NCBI RefSeq assembly: GCF_000379625.1
Contig: NZ_KB903220.1
Coordinates: 101 to 64,100 of the forward strand
DNA: 64,000 nucleotides
DNA from: Actinomycetospora chiangmaiensis DSM 45062
Lineage (GTDB): Bacteria; Actinomycetota; Actinomycetes; Mycobacteriales; Pseudonocardiaceae
Direction: 5' to 3'
Part shown: piece after piece, positions 51,529 to 60,008 of the stretch
How positions within the stretch are numbered: position 1 is the stretch's first letter
Layout: every line of letters starts with the position of its first letter
Notes under the pieces: generated by a model
What the model was told of the DNA's origin: nothing
Database searches by the model: none
The model's input: only the letters and a program-made list of their open reading frames with translations
Translations under genes and position numbers: made by a program

Positions 51529-53076
51529 TCAGCCCGCGAGGGACGCCCGGAGGTCGGCGAACAGGTCGGTGCGGGACTCCGAACCGAGGCGCTGACGCAT
51601 GCCCCGCACGTGGTGCTCGACGGTCTTCGCCGTGATGAACAGGCGGTCGCCGATCTCGCGGTAGGTCAGCCCGTCGAGGAGCAGCTCCGCGACCTCGCGC
51701 TCCCGGTCGGAGAGCACGCCGGGCCGGGGGGAGGGGGTCACGACGACGGGCGCGTCCGGCTCCGCGGGGGCGGCCTCGGTGGTGGGCAGCACGGTCGGGC
51801 CGGCGAGGATGCCGCGGGCGAGGTTGAGCATGGCGGCGAGGACCCGCTTGTCGCTGGTGCGGACGGCGGCCTCCTTCGCGAGGCGCGCGCCGTCGTAGGC
51901 CATGCCCGCGTCGGACAGCGAGCCCGCGACGGCACTGACGTCGTCGGCGTCGACGTCCCCGGCGAGCACCCGCAGCCAGGTGCGGGCGGCCCGGGACAGG
52001 ACCAGCGCGAGCGACCCGGCGTGGGCCGCGACGTCGGCGGCGCCCTCGGCGAGGTGGGCGGCGTGGCGCTGGGCGGCGGGCGGGTCGTCGGCCGCGACGG
52101 CGGCGAGGAAGGCGCACCAGTGCCACGGCGCGGCCCAGAGCACGGGCTCGCCGAGCGCGGTCAGCAGCTCGTCGCCGGCCTGCAGGTGGGGGGCGAGCCA
52201 GGCCAGCTGGCCGAGGCGGCCGGCCACGACGGCCAGCTCCCCGATCGGCAGCAGCGACCACAGGTCCACGGCGTGCCGGAGCACCGCCTCGCGCGCCCGG
52301 GACCAGACCGCGAGCAGGCCGCGGGTGTCGCCGGCCCGGCGCACGAGCCCGGCCTCCAGGGCGACCGCGACCAGCTCGTCGCGCGCGTGGACCGGCTCGG
52401 GACGGGCGTTCGCCGCGTCGAGGCCCGCCCGCGCGGCGAGGAGGTCGCCGCCCGCCATGTCCGCCCACGCCCGCAGCAGCAGGTGGCGGCGACGGTAGGG
52501 CGCGCCGCCGAGGTCGGCGGCCAGGGCACGGTCGACGAGGGTGCGGGCGAGGTCGGGCTCCCCGCGGTGCAGCGCCACGAGGGCGCCGAGCGCCGCGGGC
52601 GAGTCGTCGTGCAGCACGGGGGTGGCGCGGCATTCGAGCATCGCGGCGGCGCGGGTGAGGTCGGACAGCGCCGACGCCGAGCCCGCGGGCCGCACACTCG
52701 CCCGGATCGCCTTCCCGACGAGGCCGTCGGCGCCGGTCCGCAGGGTCGGCGGCGCGGGCCGCGACGGGTCGGCCGGGCAGGTGGGGAGCTCCTGCCCGGT
52801 CCCGACCAGCGCGATCGCGGCCGCGGACGACGCGCCGCTCGGGGCCACGGCGGCGACCCAGGCGTGCAGCGCGGCGGCGTCGGCCAGCATCCCGCGGTGG
52901 GCGTGCACCCCGGCGAGGACGTGGGCGGCCCGGACGAGGTCGGCCACCGGGGCCTCCGACGCCAGCACCTCGTCGGCGCAGCGGGCGGCCTCGACGAGCT
53001 CTCCGGTCAGCGCGGCCTGCTCGGCCAGCGTCACGAGGTCGGCGGTCATGGGTCGCTCGAGCTCGGGGGCGCTCAC
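51529..53076 (-). CDS. LuxR family transcriptional regulator of the ini-type locus
   Basis: A 515-aa regulator. Residues 1-430 are Ala/Leu-rich helical repeats like a tetratricopeptide array (AEQAALTGELVEAARCADEV and similar), with no P-loop. The C-terminal helix-turn-helix (about residues 450-505) is LuxR/GerE type: LSDREREVAELLLDGLTYRE, then IGDRLFITAKTVEHHVRGMR. GTG at 53076 overlaps the Hsp70 stop; ATG at 53049 is an alternative. In M. tuberculosis the divergent regulator next to iniBAC (IniR) is also a LuxR-type protein but with an ATPase domain, so this one would be a reduced counterpart. Confidence 0.82.
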   Translation of the reverse strand: MSAPELERPMTADLVTLAEQAALTGELVEAARCADEVLASEAPVADLVRAAHVLAGVHAHRGMLADAAALHAWVAAVAPSGASSAAAIALVGTGQELPTCPADPSRPAPPTLRTGADGLVGKAIRASVRPAGSASALSDLTRAAAMLECRATPVLHDDSPAALGALVALHRGEPDLARTLVDRALAADLGGAPYRRRHLLLRAWADMAGGDLLAARAGLDAANARPEPVHARDELVAVALEAGLVRRAGDTRGLLAVWSRAREAVLRHAVDLWSLLPIGELAVVAGRLGQLAWLAPHLQAGDELLTALGEPVLWAAPWHWCAFLAAVAADDPPAAQRHAAHLAEGAADVAAHAGSLALVLSRAARTWLRVLAGDVDADDVSAVAGSLSDAGMAYDGARLAKEAAVRTSDKRVLAAMLNLARGILAGPTVLPTTEAAPAEPDAPVVVTPSPRPGVLSDREREVAELLLDGLTYREIGDRLFITAKTVEHHVRGMRQRLGSESRTDLFADLRASLAG

Positions 53077-55181
53077 GTCGCCGTGCCGGAGGGGGTGGTC
53101 GTCGGGCCGGGAGCGGTCGACGTGCCGCCCGTGCCCGTGCCACCCGTGCCACCGGCCGTGCCCCCCGTACCCCCGGTCCCGCCGGTGCCCCCCGTGCCGC
53201 CGGTGGGCGGCGGGGTCGTCTTCCCGGTGCCCGGCGTGGGGGCCGGAGCTGGGGCGGGAGCGGGAGCGGGAGCAGGCGCCGGGGCAGGAGCCGGGGCGGG
53301 TGCGGCGGCGGGCGGCGGCACGACCGCGGGGGCGGCCGCCGGCGGGACGGCGGCCGGGACCACGGGCTTCACGGCCGCCGGAGTGGCGGCGCGGCTCCTG
53401 GTCGCGGCGACCGGGGTTGCCGCGCGGCCGGAGTTGTCGGTGGCGCCGCCGGAGCCGAGGGTGCCCGGCGGCAGGGTGCCGGCGGCGTTGGCCGGGGGAG
53501 CGGCCGCAGCCGGGGTCGCGGCGTTCGGGGCGGCGGACGCGGCGACGGAGGCGTCACCGCTGGTGTTCCTGACCATCGGCACGGCCACGGCGACCACGCC
53601 GCCCGCGACCAGCACCGCCGCGGCACCGGCGCCGATGGCGAGGCGGCGCTTGCGGGTGTCGGGCTTCCCGGGCGGCTGGAGCTGTCCGGTCCAGCCCGCG
53701 GGGGCGGCGACCGGGGAGGGCCGCAGAGCGCTCGTCGGCATCGGGGTGCGGCTGGGGAGGCCGTTGCCCAGGGTGTCGGTGACGGGGTCGTCATCGAGGT
53801 GCGGGCCGACGCGGACCGGGTTGGTCCGCGGGTCCTCGGCGTGGGCGCGCAGCGCGGCGGCGGGCCCGACGAACTCGGTACGGGGTTCCGCCTCGGCGTG
53901 CGCGAGGAGCGCCGCGGCCGGGCCGACCCACTCGGTGCGGGGCTCCACCGCAGGACGCTCGAAGGGCCCCGAGATCGGGGCACGACCCGGCGTCGGGAAG
54001 GGGCCGGAGGCGGCGGGGAAGGGGCCGGAGGCGGCGGGGAAGGGGCCGGAGGCGGCGGGGAAGGGGCCCGAGGGCGGGCGGATGACGCCCGAGGCGGCCG
54101 CAGCGGCCCAGGTGGCGCCGCGGGCGACGACGGAGGTCGGGTCCGGGTCGATGGAGACCGGGCGGCCGAGCTCGGCGGTGAGCATCCGCGCGACGAGCGG
54201 GATGCGGGAGGACCCGCCGACGAGCAGGACGCCGTCGAGGTCGGTGGGGCGGAGGCGGGCGGAGTCGAGCACCTCGCCGAGGACGTCGATCGTCTGGCGC
54301 AGGGCCGGGGCGATCATCTCCTCGAACTCGCCGCGGGTGACGCGGACGCGGGTGGTCACGTTCGGCAGGCGGACCTCGACGACGGCCTCGGTGTCGACCG
54401 ACAGCGCCTCCTTGGCCGCCACGCAGGCGCGGCGCAGGCCCGAGACGGCGCGGACGGTGGCGGGGTCGGCCGGGTCGAGCGAGGCGACGGCGCCGCCGAG
54501 CTCGGAGCAGACGTGCCAGAACAGGGCCTCGTCGAAGTCGATGCCGCCGAGGGCCTCGATGCCCTGGCCGCGGCCGAGGACGGTCAGGCCGACCGGTGCG
54601 ACAGGTGAGGCGGGGACCCCGCGGACGACGGCGGCGTCGAAGGTGCCGCCGCCGAGGTCGTAGACGGCGACGGTGCGCCCGACCGGCAGGCGGCCGGCGG
54701 CGGCGTGGGCGGAGGCGGCGGCCTCGGGCTCGGTGAGCAGGACGACGTCGTGCAGGCCGACCTCGGCGAGCGCCTCGGTGAACACGCGGCGGCGGTAGGC
54801 GCCCCACCCGGCGGGGTGCGCGACGGCGAGGCGGCGCGGCTCGCGGCCCTGCTGCTCGGCGACGCGGTCGGCGGTCCAGCGGACCATCTCGGCGGCCACG
54901 CCGTCGGCGGAGAAGCCCTCGCCGGCGACGACGATCGGGGTGTCGTCGCCCAGGCGGCGCTTGAACTCGCGGACCACACGCTGCGGGGCCCACGGAGCGC
55001 GGGCCTCGGCCTCGCCGCCCACCAGGAGGGACCCGTCGTCGTCGACCAGGAGGACGGAGGGGACCTGCGTGCCCTGGCGGTCGAGGGGGACGACGTGCAC
55101 GTCGGGCGCCGGCTCGAGGTGCACGGCCGCGGCGGTGAAGGTGGTGCCGAGGTCGATGCCGAGGTCGTACGCCAGCGGCAT
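53073..55181 (-). CDS. Membrane-anchored Hsp70-family protein with proline/glycine-rich tail
   Basis: A 702-aa protein. The Hsp70 ATPase domain spans residues 1-360: YDLGIDLGTTFTAAAVH (phosphate 1), VAVYDLGGGTFDAAVV (phosphate 2) and GVLLVGGSSRIPLVARML (adenosine). There is no recognisable peptide-binding domain; instead, three GPFPAAS repeats, an acidic linker, one membrane helix (AIGAGAAAVLVAGGVVAVAV, about residues 500-520) and an outer tail of Ala/Pro and Gly/Thr repeats (PAPAPA, GGTGGTGG). ATG at 55181 starts the domain; an in-frame ATG is at 55238. It is translationally coupled to the LuxR gene and divergent from the IniB-like gene, so it may sense envelope state for the locus. Confidence 0.85.
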   Translation of the reverse strand: MPLAYDLGIDLGTTFTAAAVHLEPAPDVHVVPLDRQGTQVPSVLLVDDDGSLLVGGEAEARAPWAPQRVVREFKRRLGDDTPIVVAGEGFSADGVAAEMVRWTADRVAEQQGREPRRLAVAHPAGWGAYRRRVFTEALAEVGLHDVVLLTEPEAAASAHAAAGRLPVGRTVAVYDLGGGTFDAAVVRGVPASPVAPVGLTVLGRGQGIEALGGIDFDEALFWHVCSELGGAVASLDPADPATVRAVSGLRRACVAAKEALSVDTEAVVEVRLPNVTTRVRVTRGEFEEMIAPALRQTIDVLGEVLDSARLRPTDLDGVLLVGGSSRIPLVARMLTAELGRPVSIDPDPTSVVARGATWAAAAASGVIRPPSGPFPAASGPFPAASGPFPAASGPFPTPGRAPISGPFERPAVEPRTEWVGPAAALLAHAEAEPRTEFVGPAAALRAHAEDPRTNPVRVGPHLDDDPVTDTLGNGLPSRTPMPTSALRPSPVAAPAGWTGQLQPPGKPDTRKRRLAIGAGAAAVLVAGGVVAVAVPMVRNTSGDASVAASAAPNAATPAAAAPPANAAGTLPPGTLGSGGATDNSGRAATPVAATRSRAATPAAVKPVVPAAVPPAAAPAVVPPPAAAPAPAPAPAPAPAPAPAPAPAPTPGTGKTTPPPTGGTGGTGGTGGTGGTAGGTGGTGTGGTSTAPGPTTTPSGTAT
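53995..54057. repeat. Three 21-nt tandem repeats in the Hsp70 gene
   Basis: Three identical 21-nt units (starting GGGAAGGGGCC on the plus strand) plus a partial fourth to about 54068 encode GPFPAAS repeats on the minus strand. Copy number could vary between strains and change the linker length. Confidence 0.8.
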
Positions 55182-55549
55182 CGCGCTCCGTGCCGTCCCC
55201 GCCCGCTGCGGGCCCACCATCGTCACACCCAGCTCCATCTCGCCCCGGCCGCCCGGACGGGGCGGCGTCGTGTCGCTGACTCGTGCGCATCATCGACCCG
55301 TTCCGCGTCGTCGTTACACATTCGTAGCTCTATCGAGTGAGGGTGGTCCGTTCGGTGGGTGCAGCTACGTCACTTGCTGTGACCCCGGGGTGCCGACCAG
55401 GGGATGGGGCCCCGATCCCCTAGGGGGTCCTCCACGGAACCCGGCGGGAGCCCCGATGGCCGGCGGCCCCCCGACGACGACTGTTCTCACCACGCCGCTC
55501 GGGCCGTCCGGCACCGAGCGCTCACCTTCACCGTCTGGGGGCAGACACC
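55182..55549. promoter_or_regulatory. Divergent promoter region of the ini-type locus
   Basis: A 368-bp gap between the hsp70 and IniB-like starts. It contains a symmetric site at 55399-55421, AGGGGAT and ATCCCCT separated by a GC-rich spacer, and AT-richer DNA around 55310-55340 (CATTCGTAGC, CTATCGAGTG). It should hold both promoters and the binding site of the LuxR regulator. GGGGGCAGACACC precedes the IniB-like ATG. Confidence 0.5.
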
Positions 55550-56500
55550 ATGAGCGAGCACAAGACCCTCCTCGAGTTCCTGATGGACCTCCTCAACAAC
55601 CACGACGCGCTCGCCGAGTTCCGCGACGACCCGCACGCCGCGCTGCAGGCCGCCGGCCTCGGCAACGTCTGCGTCGACGACATCAAGGAGCTCCTCCCCG
55701 TCGTCCTGGAGAAGGTCGACGCGCAGAAGTGCGCGCAGTACGAGGACGACTGCGACGACGACAAGTGCTGGGACTCCGAGCCCAAGCACCACGACGACCA
55801 CGAGCACCACTGCAAGCCGATCGACTGCGACGACGAGGGCCGCCCGGCGCCGCACTGCTCCGAGATCGACAAGGTCGTCACGCACCTCAACTACGTGACG
55901 AACAACTACTCGTACGACTCGCACGACACGATCTACAACACCACCAACGTGACGAAGATCTGGGCCGGCGACGGCTCGGACGTGAACGTCACCAACGAGA
56001 CCAACAACATCGGCTCGCACGGTGTGCAGGTCCAGGGCGACTCGAACGCCCCGATCGTGACCGGCGACCACAGCTTCGTGGGCGACGGCAACCAGATGTC
56101 CGGCGACGGCTCCACCACCGCCTTCGGTGCGGGCAACGCCACCTCGCTCGACCACGTCGGCACCGGCCAGAACGGCGTCATCTCCACCGGCTCCGGCACG
56201 GTGAACAACTCGGGCGCCTTCGGCCACGGCAACCAGGTCGCCGGCGCCAACGGCGTGAACACCAACACCGACTCGTCGAACCACGACTCGGGCAACACCA
56301 CGCTGCACACCGACTCGCACAACACGGACAACTCCGGGTCGCACAACATCACCGACTCGCAGAACCACACGACCGACTCGCACGACACCGACACGTCGCA
56401 CTCGAACAACACCACGACCGACGAGCAGCACAACGCGCTCGTCGACGCCAGCCACGGGGCGGTGTCCCCGCTCCTGGACGTGGCGCACGTCGGCTTCTGA
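55550..56500 (+). CDS. iniB: IniB-like N-terminal domain protein with Asn/Thr/Ser/His-rich repeat region
   Basis: A 316-aa protein. Residues 1-60 (TLLEFLMDLLNNHDALAEFR, then DPHAALQAAGL) match the IniB N-terminal domain. Residues 60-105 are extremely acidic with many Cys and His (CAQYEDDCDDDKCWDSE, HHDDHEHHCKP), a possible metal-binding patch. Residues 110-295 are Asn/Thr/Ser/Gly/His-rich with NNTTN- and GDGNQ-like units that suggest a beta-solenoid, very different from the Gly/Ala-rich mycobacterial IniB. No signal peptide. It is the first gene of the dynamin operon, followed by a terminator-like hairpin. Confidence 0.85.
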   Translation: MSEHKTLLEFLMDLLNNHDALAEFRDDPHAALQAAGLGNVCVDDIKELLPVVLEKVDAQKCAQYEDDCDDDKCWDSEPKHHDDHEHHCKPIDCDDEGRPAPHCSEIDKVVTHLNYVTNNYSYDSHDTIYNTTNVTKIWAGDGSDVNVTNETNNIGSHGVQVQGDSNAPIVTGDHSFVGDGNQMSGDGSTTAFGAGNATSLDHVGTGQNGVISTGSGTVNNSGAFGHGNQVAGANGVNTNTDSSNHDSGNTTLHTDSHNTDNSGSHNITDSQNHTTDSHDTDTSHSNNTTTDEQHNALVDASHGAVSPLLDVAHVGF

Positions 56501-56589
56501 GCCGACCCGCCCATCGGGTGACGGGCAGCCGGGGACGAGCGGCACGACGGTCGGAGCGGGCCGCGTAACGTTCCCCGGGTGACGACGAG

Positions 56590-56617
56590 GCCGGGACACG
56601 GGAGACCGTGTCCCGGC
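56590..56617 (+). terminator. Intrinsic terminator-like hairpin between IniB- and IniA-like genes
   Basis: GCCGGGACACGG pairs perfectly with CCGTGTCCCGGC around a GAGA loop, followed by TTTCG. It ends 23 bases before the IniA-like ATG, just ahead of the ribosome binding site GGGGAGGG. Position suggests partial termination or transcript processing giving more IniB than IniA/IniC. Confidence 0.75.
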
Positions 56618-56640
56618 TTTCGTGCGTGCAGGGGAGGGAC

Positions 56641-58452
56641 ATGAAGAAGGACCTGGTCGACCTCGTCAAGGTCGCCCGGCAGGCGGCGACGGCCTACGGC
56701 CGGCCCGACCTGGAGAAGCGGCTCTCGACGGTGTCCGCATCGGTCGCGGACGACCGGGCGCGGGTGCTCGTCATGGGCGAGTTCAAGGCGGGCAAGACCG
56801 AGCTGGTCAACGCCGTCCTCGGCGGCCGGGCCCTGCCCACGGACGCCCACCGGGCGACGACCGTGCCCACGGTCTGCGTGCAGGGGGCGCAGCGGTCGGT
56901 GATGCTGGCCCGTGCCGTGGCGGGCGGCGAGGAGCAGCAGCAGGTCGCGCCCGCCGAGCTCGCCGAGCACGTCACGGAGGCGGGCAACCCCGACAACCGC
57001 GCGGGCTGGTCGTACGCCGAGGTGACGCTGCCGGTCGACGCGCTCGACGGCATGCGGCTCGTCGACACCCCCGGTGCGGGCGGGCTCGCGTCCCCGGCGT
57101 CGGTCTCGACGATGGCGGAGCTCCCCGGCGCGGACGCGGTGCTGCTGGTCTGCGACGGGGGCCGGGAGCTGACCGCCCCCGAGCTCGCCCTGGTGCGCAC
57201 GGCGTCGGCGGTGTGCCCGACGGTCGCGGTCGTGCTCACCCGCACCGACCTGCACCCGCACTGGCGGCGCATCGCCGACCTCGACCGGGCCCACCTCGAC
57301 CACGCCCACGAGTCGTTGCGCCGGGTCCCCGTCCTCCCCACATCGGCCGCCCTGGCTCTGCACGAGGAGGCCTCGCTCCTCGCCGAGTCCGGCCTGCCGG
57401 ACCTGCGGGAGCTGCTGCGCACCGAGGTGGTCGGCGGCCGGCACGCGCGGCGCACGCGGATGGCGGCCGACGAGGTGCTCGTGGTCTGCGAGCAGCTCTC
57501 GGCCCGGTTCCGCGCGGAGCGGGACGCGCTCGCCGACCCCGGCCGGGCGCAGCGCATCAGCGACGAGCTGGAGCGGTCGAAGGCGCGGGTCGTCGCCCTG
57601 CGCGACCGTGCCGCCCGCTGGCAGCAGACGCTCAACGACGGCACGCAGGACCTCGTCTCCGACATCGAGTACGACCTGCGCGACCGCCTGCGCACCGTCA
57701 CCACCGACGCCGAGGCCGCGCTCGACGACACCGATCCCGCGAAGACGTGGGAGCAGTTCGCGCCGTGGCTGCACCAGCAGGTCTCGGCCGCGGTGTCGAC
57801 GAACGTGGTCTGGGCTGAGGAGCGCACGCGCTGGCTCGCCGAGCGGGTCGCGACCCACTTCGCCGAGGACGGCGCCGGGGTCCTCCCGCCGATGGCCTCG
57901 CCGGAGGGTCAGGTGATGGCGGCCGACCCGGTCGGCCTGCTCGCCGCGCCGGACCACGAGAAGTTCGGGCTGTCGCAGTCGTTGATGATCGGGATGCGCG
58001 GCTCCTACGGCGGCGTGCTGATGATCGGCATGATGACCACGATCGCCGGGATGGCCCTGCTCAACCCGTTCTCGGTCGGCGCGGGCCTGCTGCTCGGCTC
58101 GAAGACGCTGGTCGACGAGCGCAAGCGGGCACTGCGCCGCCGGCAGTCCGAGGCGAAGCAGGCGGTGCGCCGCCACGTCGACGACGTGATCTTCCAGGCG
58201 GGCAAGAACTCCCGCGACATGCTCCGGGAGGTCCAGCGCACGCTGCGCGACCACTTCACGACGACGGCCGAGGAGCTCGAGCGCTCCCTCAACGCCACCT
58301 CGCAGGCGGCCAAGGCGGTGGAGGCGGACGGGGCGAAGCGCCAGGCCCGGCTCGCCGACGTCGCGGCGGAGCTGGAGCGGCTCGAGGCACTGGAGCAGCG
58401 GGCGCGCCGGATCCGGGAGAGCGTCGGGAGCGCCCGGCTGGTCGGCGCGTGA
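56641..58452 (+). CDS. iniA: IniA-like dynamin family GTPase
   Basis: A 603-aa bacterial dynamin-like protein. GTPase motifs: G1 GEFKAGKTELVNAVL (about residues 46-60), G3 VDTPGAGG (about 141-148), G4 LTRTD (about 199-203). The middle and C-terminal parts are long helices, with hydrophobic segments near residues 450-485 (GGVLMIGMMTTIAGMALL) that act as the membrane paddle in this family, and a terminal coiled coil (RLADVAAELERLEALEQRAR). M. tuberculosis IniA remodels the plasma membrane. GGGGAGGG precedes the ATG. It overlaps the IniC-like gene as GTGA. Confidence 0.88.
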   Translation: MKKDLVDLVKVARQAATAYGRPDLEKRLSTVSASVADDRARVLVMGEFKAGKTELVNAVLGGRALPTDAHRATTVPTVCVQGAQRSVMLARAVAGGEEQQQVAPAELAEHVTEAGNPDNRAGWSYAEVTLPVDALDGMRLVDTPGAGGLASPASVSTMAELPGADAVLLVCDGGRELTAPELALVRTASAVCPTVAVVLTRTDLHPHWRRIADLDRAHLDHAHESLRRVPVLPTSAALALHEEASLLAESGLPDLRELLRTEVVGGRHARRTRMAADEVLVVCEQLSARFRAERDALADPGRAQRISDELERSKARVVALRDRAARWQQTLNDGTQDLVSDIEYDLRDRLRTVTTDAEAALDDTDPAKTWEQFAPWLHQQVSAAVSTNVVWAEERTRWLAERVATHFAEDGAGVLPPMASPEGQVMAADPVGLLAAPDHEKFGLSQSLMIGMRGSYGGVLMIGMMTTIAGMALLNPFSVGAGLLLGSKTLVDERKRALRRRQSEAKQAVRRHVDDVIFQAGKNSRDMLREVQRTLRDHFTTTAEELERSLNATSQAAKAVEADGAKRQARLADVAAELERLEALEQRARRIRESVGSARLVGA

Positions 58453-60008
58453 GCGGCGCCGCCGACACCCGCACCCGACTCACCGACCAGGCCCGATCCG
58501 TCGTCGGGAACGCGCAGCGGCTCTACGGGAGCGGGCCCGCCGACCCGGTGACCGACTGGGCGCGCGCCGTCCTGCACGACGCACGGTCCCGGCTCGACGA
58601 GCCGCTGCGGGTGGCGCTCGCCGGGACCCTGAAGGCGGGCAAGTCCACGCTGCTCAACGCCCTGGTCGGGGAGCGCGTGGCGGCGACCGACGCGGGGGAG
58701 TGCACGCGCCTGGTCACCTGGTACCGCGACGCGCCCTCGCCGACGGTGCTGCGCGAGGACCTCGACGGCCGGCGTGGTCCGGTCCCGTTCGCCCAGGACG
58801 GCGAGGGGCTGCGGATCGACCTGCGCGGCGTGGACCCGACACGGGTCGGGCGGCTGCTGGTGGACTGGCCGTCGCGCGGGCTCGCGGAGACGACGCTGGT
58901 CGACACCCCCGGGCTCGACTCGATCCGCGAGACCAACTCCCGGCGCACCCTCGCGTTCGTCACGCCCGAGGACCGGCCCTCCGGGGCCGACGCCGTCGTC
59001 TACCTGATGCGGCACGCGCACCGGAACGACGTCGGGTTCCTCGAGGCCTTCGCCGACCTCGCCCGCGGCGGTGCCGGCGGCCTGGGCGCGGTGGGCGCCT
59101 CGGGCACCGTCGTGGTCCTCTCCCGCGCCGACGAGATCGGCGGCGGGGGCCTCGACGCCATCACGACGGCGGGTCGGGTCGCCGAGGCCTACCGCGCGGA
59201 CCCGGCGCTGCGCCCGCTGTGCCAGACGGTCGTCGCGGTCGACGGGCTGCTCGCCGAGACGGCGCGGACGCTGCGGCAGGCCGAGTTCACCGCCCTGCGG
59301 GCGCTCGCCCGGGCCCCGCGCGCCGAGGTCGACGCGCTGCTCCTCTCGGCCGACCGGTTCTGCTCGGCCGAGCCCCCCGCCGTCGTCGCGGAGGCCCTCG
59401 CGTCCGACCCGGACGGCGTCCGGCTCGACGCGCCCACCCGGCGCGCGCTCATGGACCGCTTCGGTGTGTACGGCATCCGGACCGCGACCACCGTGCTGCG
59501 CCGCGGTGCCCGGACCGGGCGTGGGGTGGTCGACTCGGTGTCGCTGGCCGAGGAGCTGGTGCGCCGGTCCGGGCTCGAGGAGCTGCGCGAGGTGCTCGCG
59601 TCGCGGGTGGTCGGGCGGCGCGATGTGCACAAGGCCCGGTCGGCGTTGCTCGCCGTCGAGATGGTGCTGGCCCGGGCGCCGCGACCCGACACCGGGCCGC
59701 TCGCCGCCGAGCTCGAACGGGTCCTCACGGGCGCCCACGAGTTCACCGAGCAGCGCCTCCTCGCGGCCCTGCGGCAGGGTCAGGTGACGATGCCGGCCGA
59801 CACCCAGCCGGAGGCCGAGCGCCTGCTGGGCGGCGACGGTCCCGACCCGCGGGACCGGCTCGGCGGCGCCGACGACGTCCGGGCCGCTGCGCTGGAGGCG
59901 CTCGACCGTTGGCGGACGCGGGCGGAGTCGCCACTGACGTCACGGGCGGCGGCCGAGGTCGCCCGGGCCGCTGTGCGGTCGTGCGAGGGCGTGCTGACGT
60001 ACCTGTAG
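58449..60008 (+). CDS. iniC: IniC-like dynamin family GTPase
   Basis: A 519-aa dynamin-like protein. G1 GTLKAGKSTLLNALVGE (about residues 57-73), switch CTRLVTWYR (about 83-91), G3 VDTPGLDS (about 152-159), G4 LSRADE (about 222-227). It lacks the strong hydrophobic paddle of the IniA-like partner, as in mycobacterial IniC, so it may act as a heteromeric partner. GTG start overlaps the IniA-like stop. The last 69 nt overlap the convergent EamA gene. Confidence 0.87.
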   Translation: MSGAADTRTRLTDQARSVVGNAQRLYGSGPADPVTDWARAVLHDARSRLDEPLRVALAGTLKAGKSTLLNALVGERVAATDAGECTRLVTWYRDAPSPTVLREDLDGRRGPVPFAQDGEGLRIDLRGVDPTRVGRLLVDWPSRGLAETTLVDTPGLDSIRETNSRRTLAFVTPEDRPSGADAVVYLMRHAHRNDVGFLEAFADLARGGAGGLGAVGASGTVVVLSRADEIGGGGLDAITTAGRVAEAYRADPALRPLCQTVVAVDGLLAETARTLRQAEFTALRALARAPRAEVDALLLSADRFCSAEPPAVVAEALASDPDGVRLDAPTRRALMDRFGVYGIRTATTVLRRGARTGRGVVDSVSLAEELVRRSGLEELREVLASRVVGRRDVHKARSALLAVEMVLARAPRPDTGPLAAELERVLTGAHEFTEQRLLAALRQGQVTMPADTQPEAERLLGGDGPDPRDRLGGADDVRAAALEALDRWRTRAESPLTSRAAAEVARAAVRSCEGVLTYL

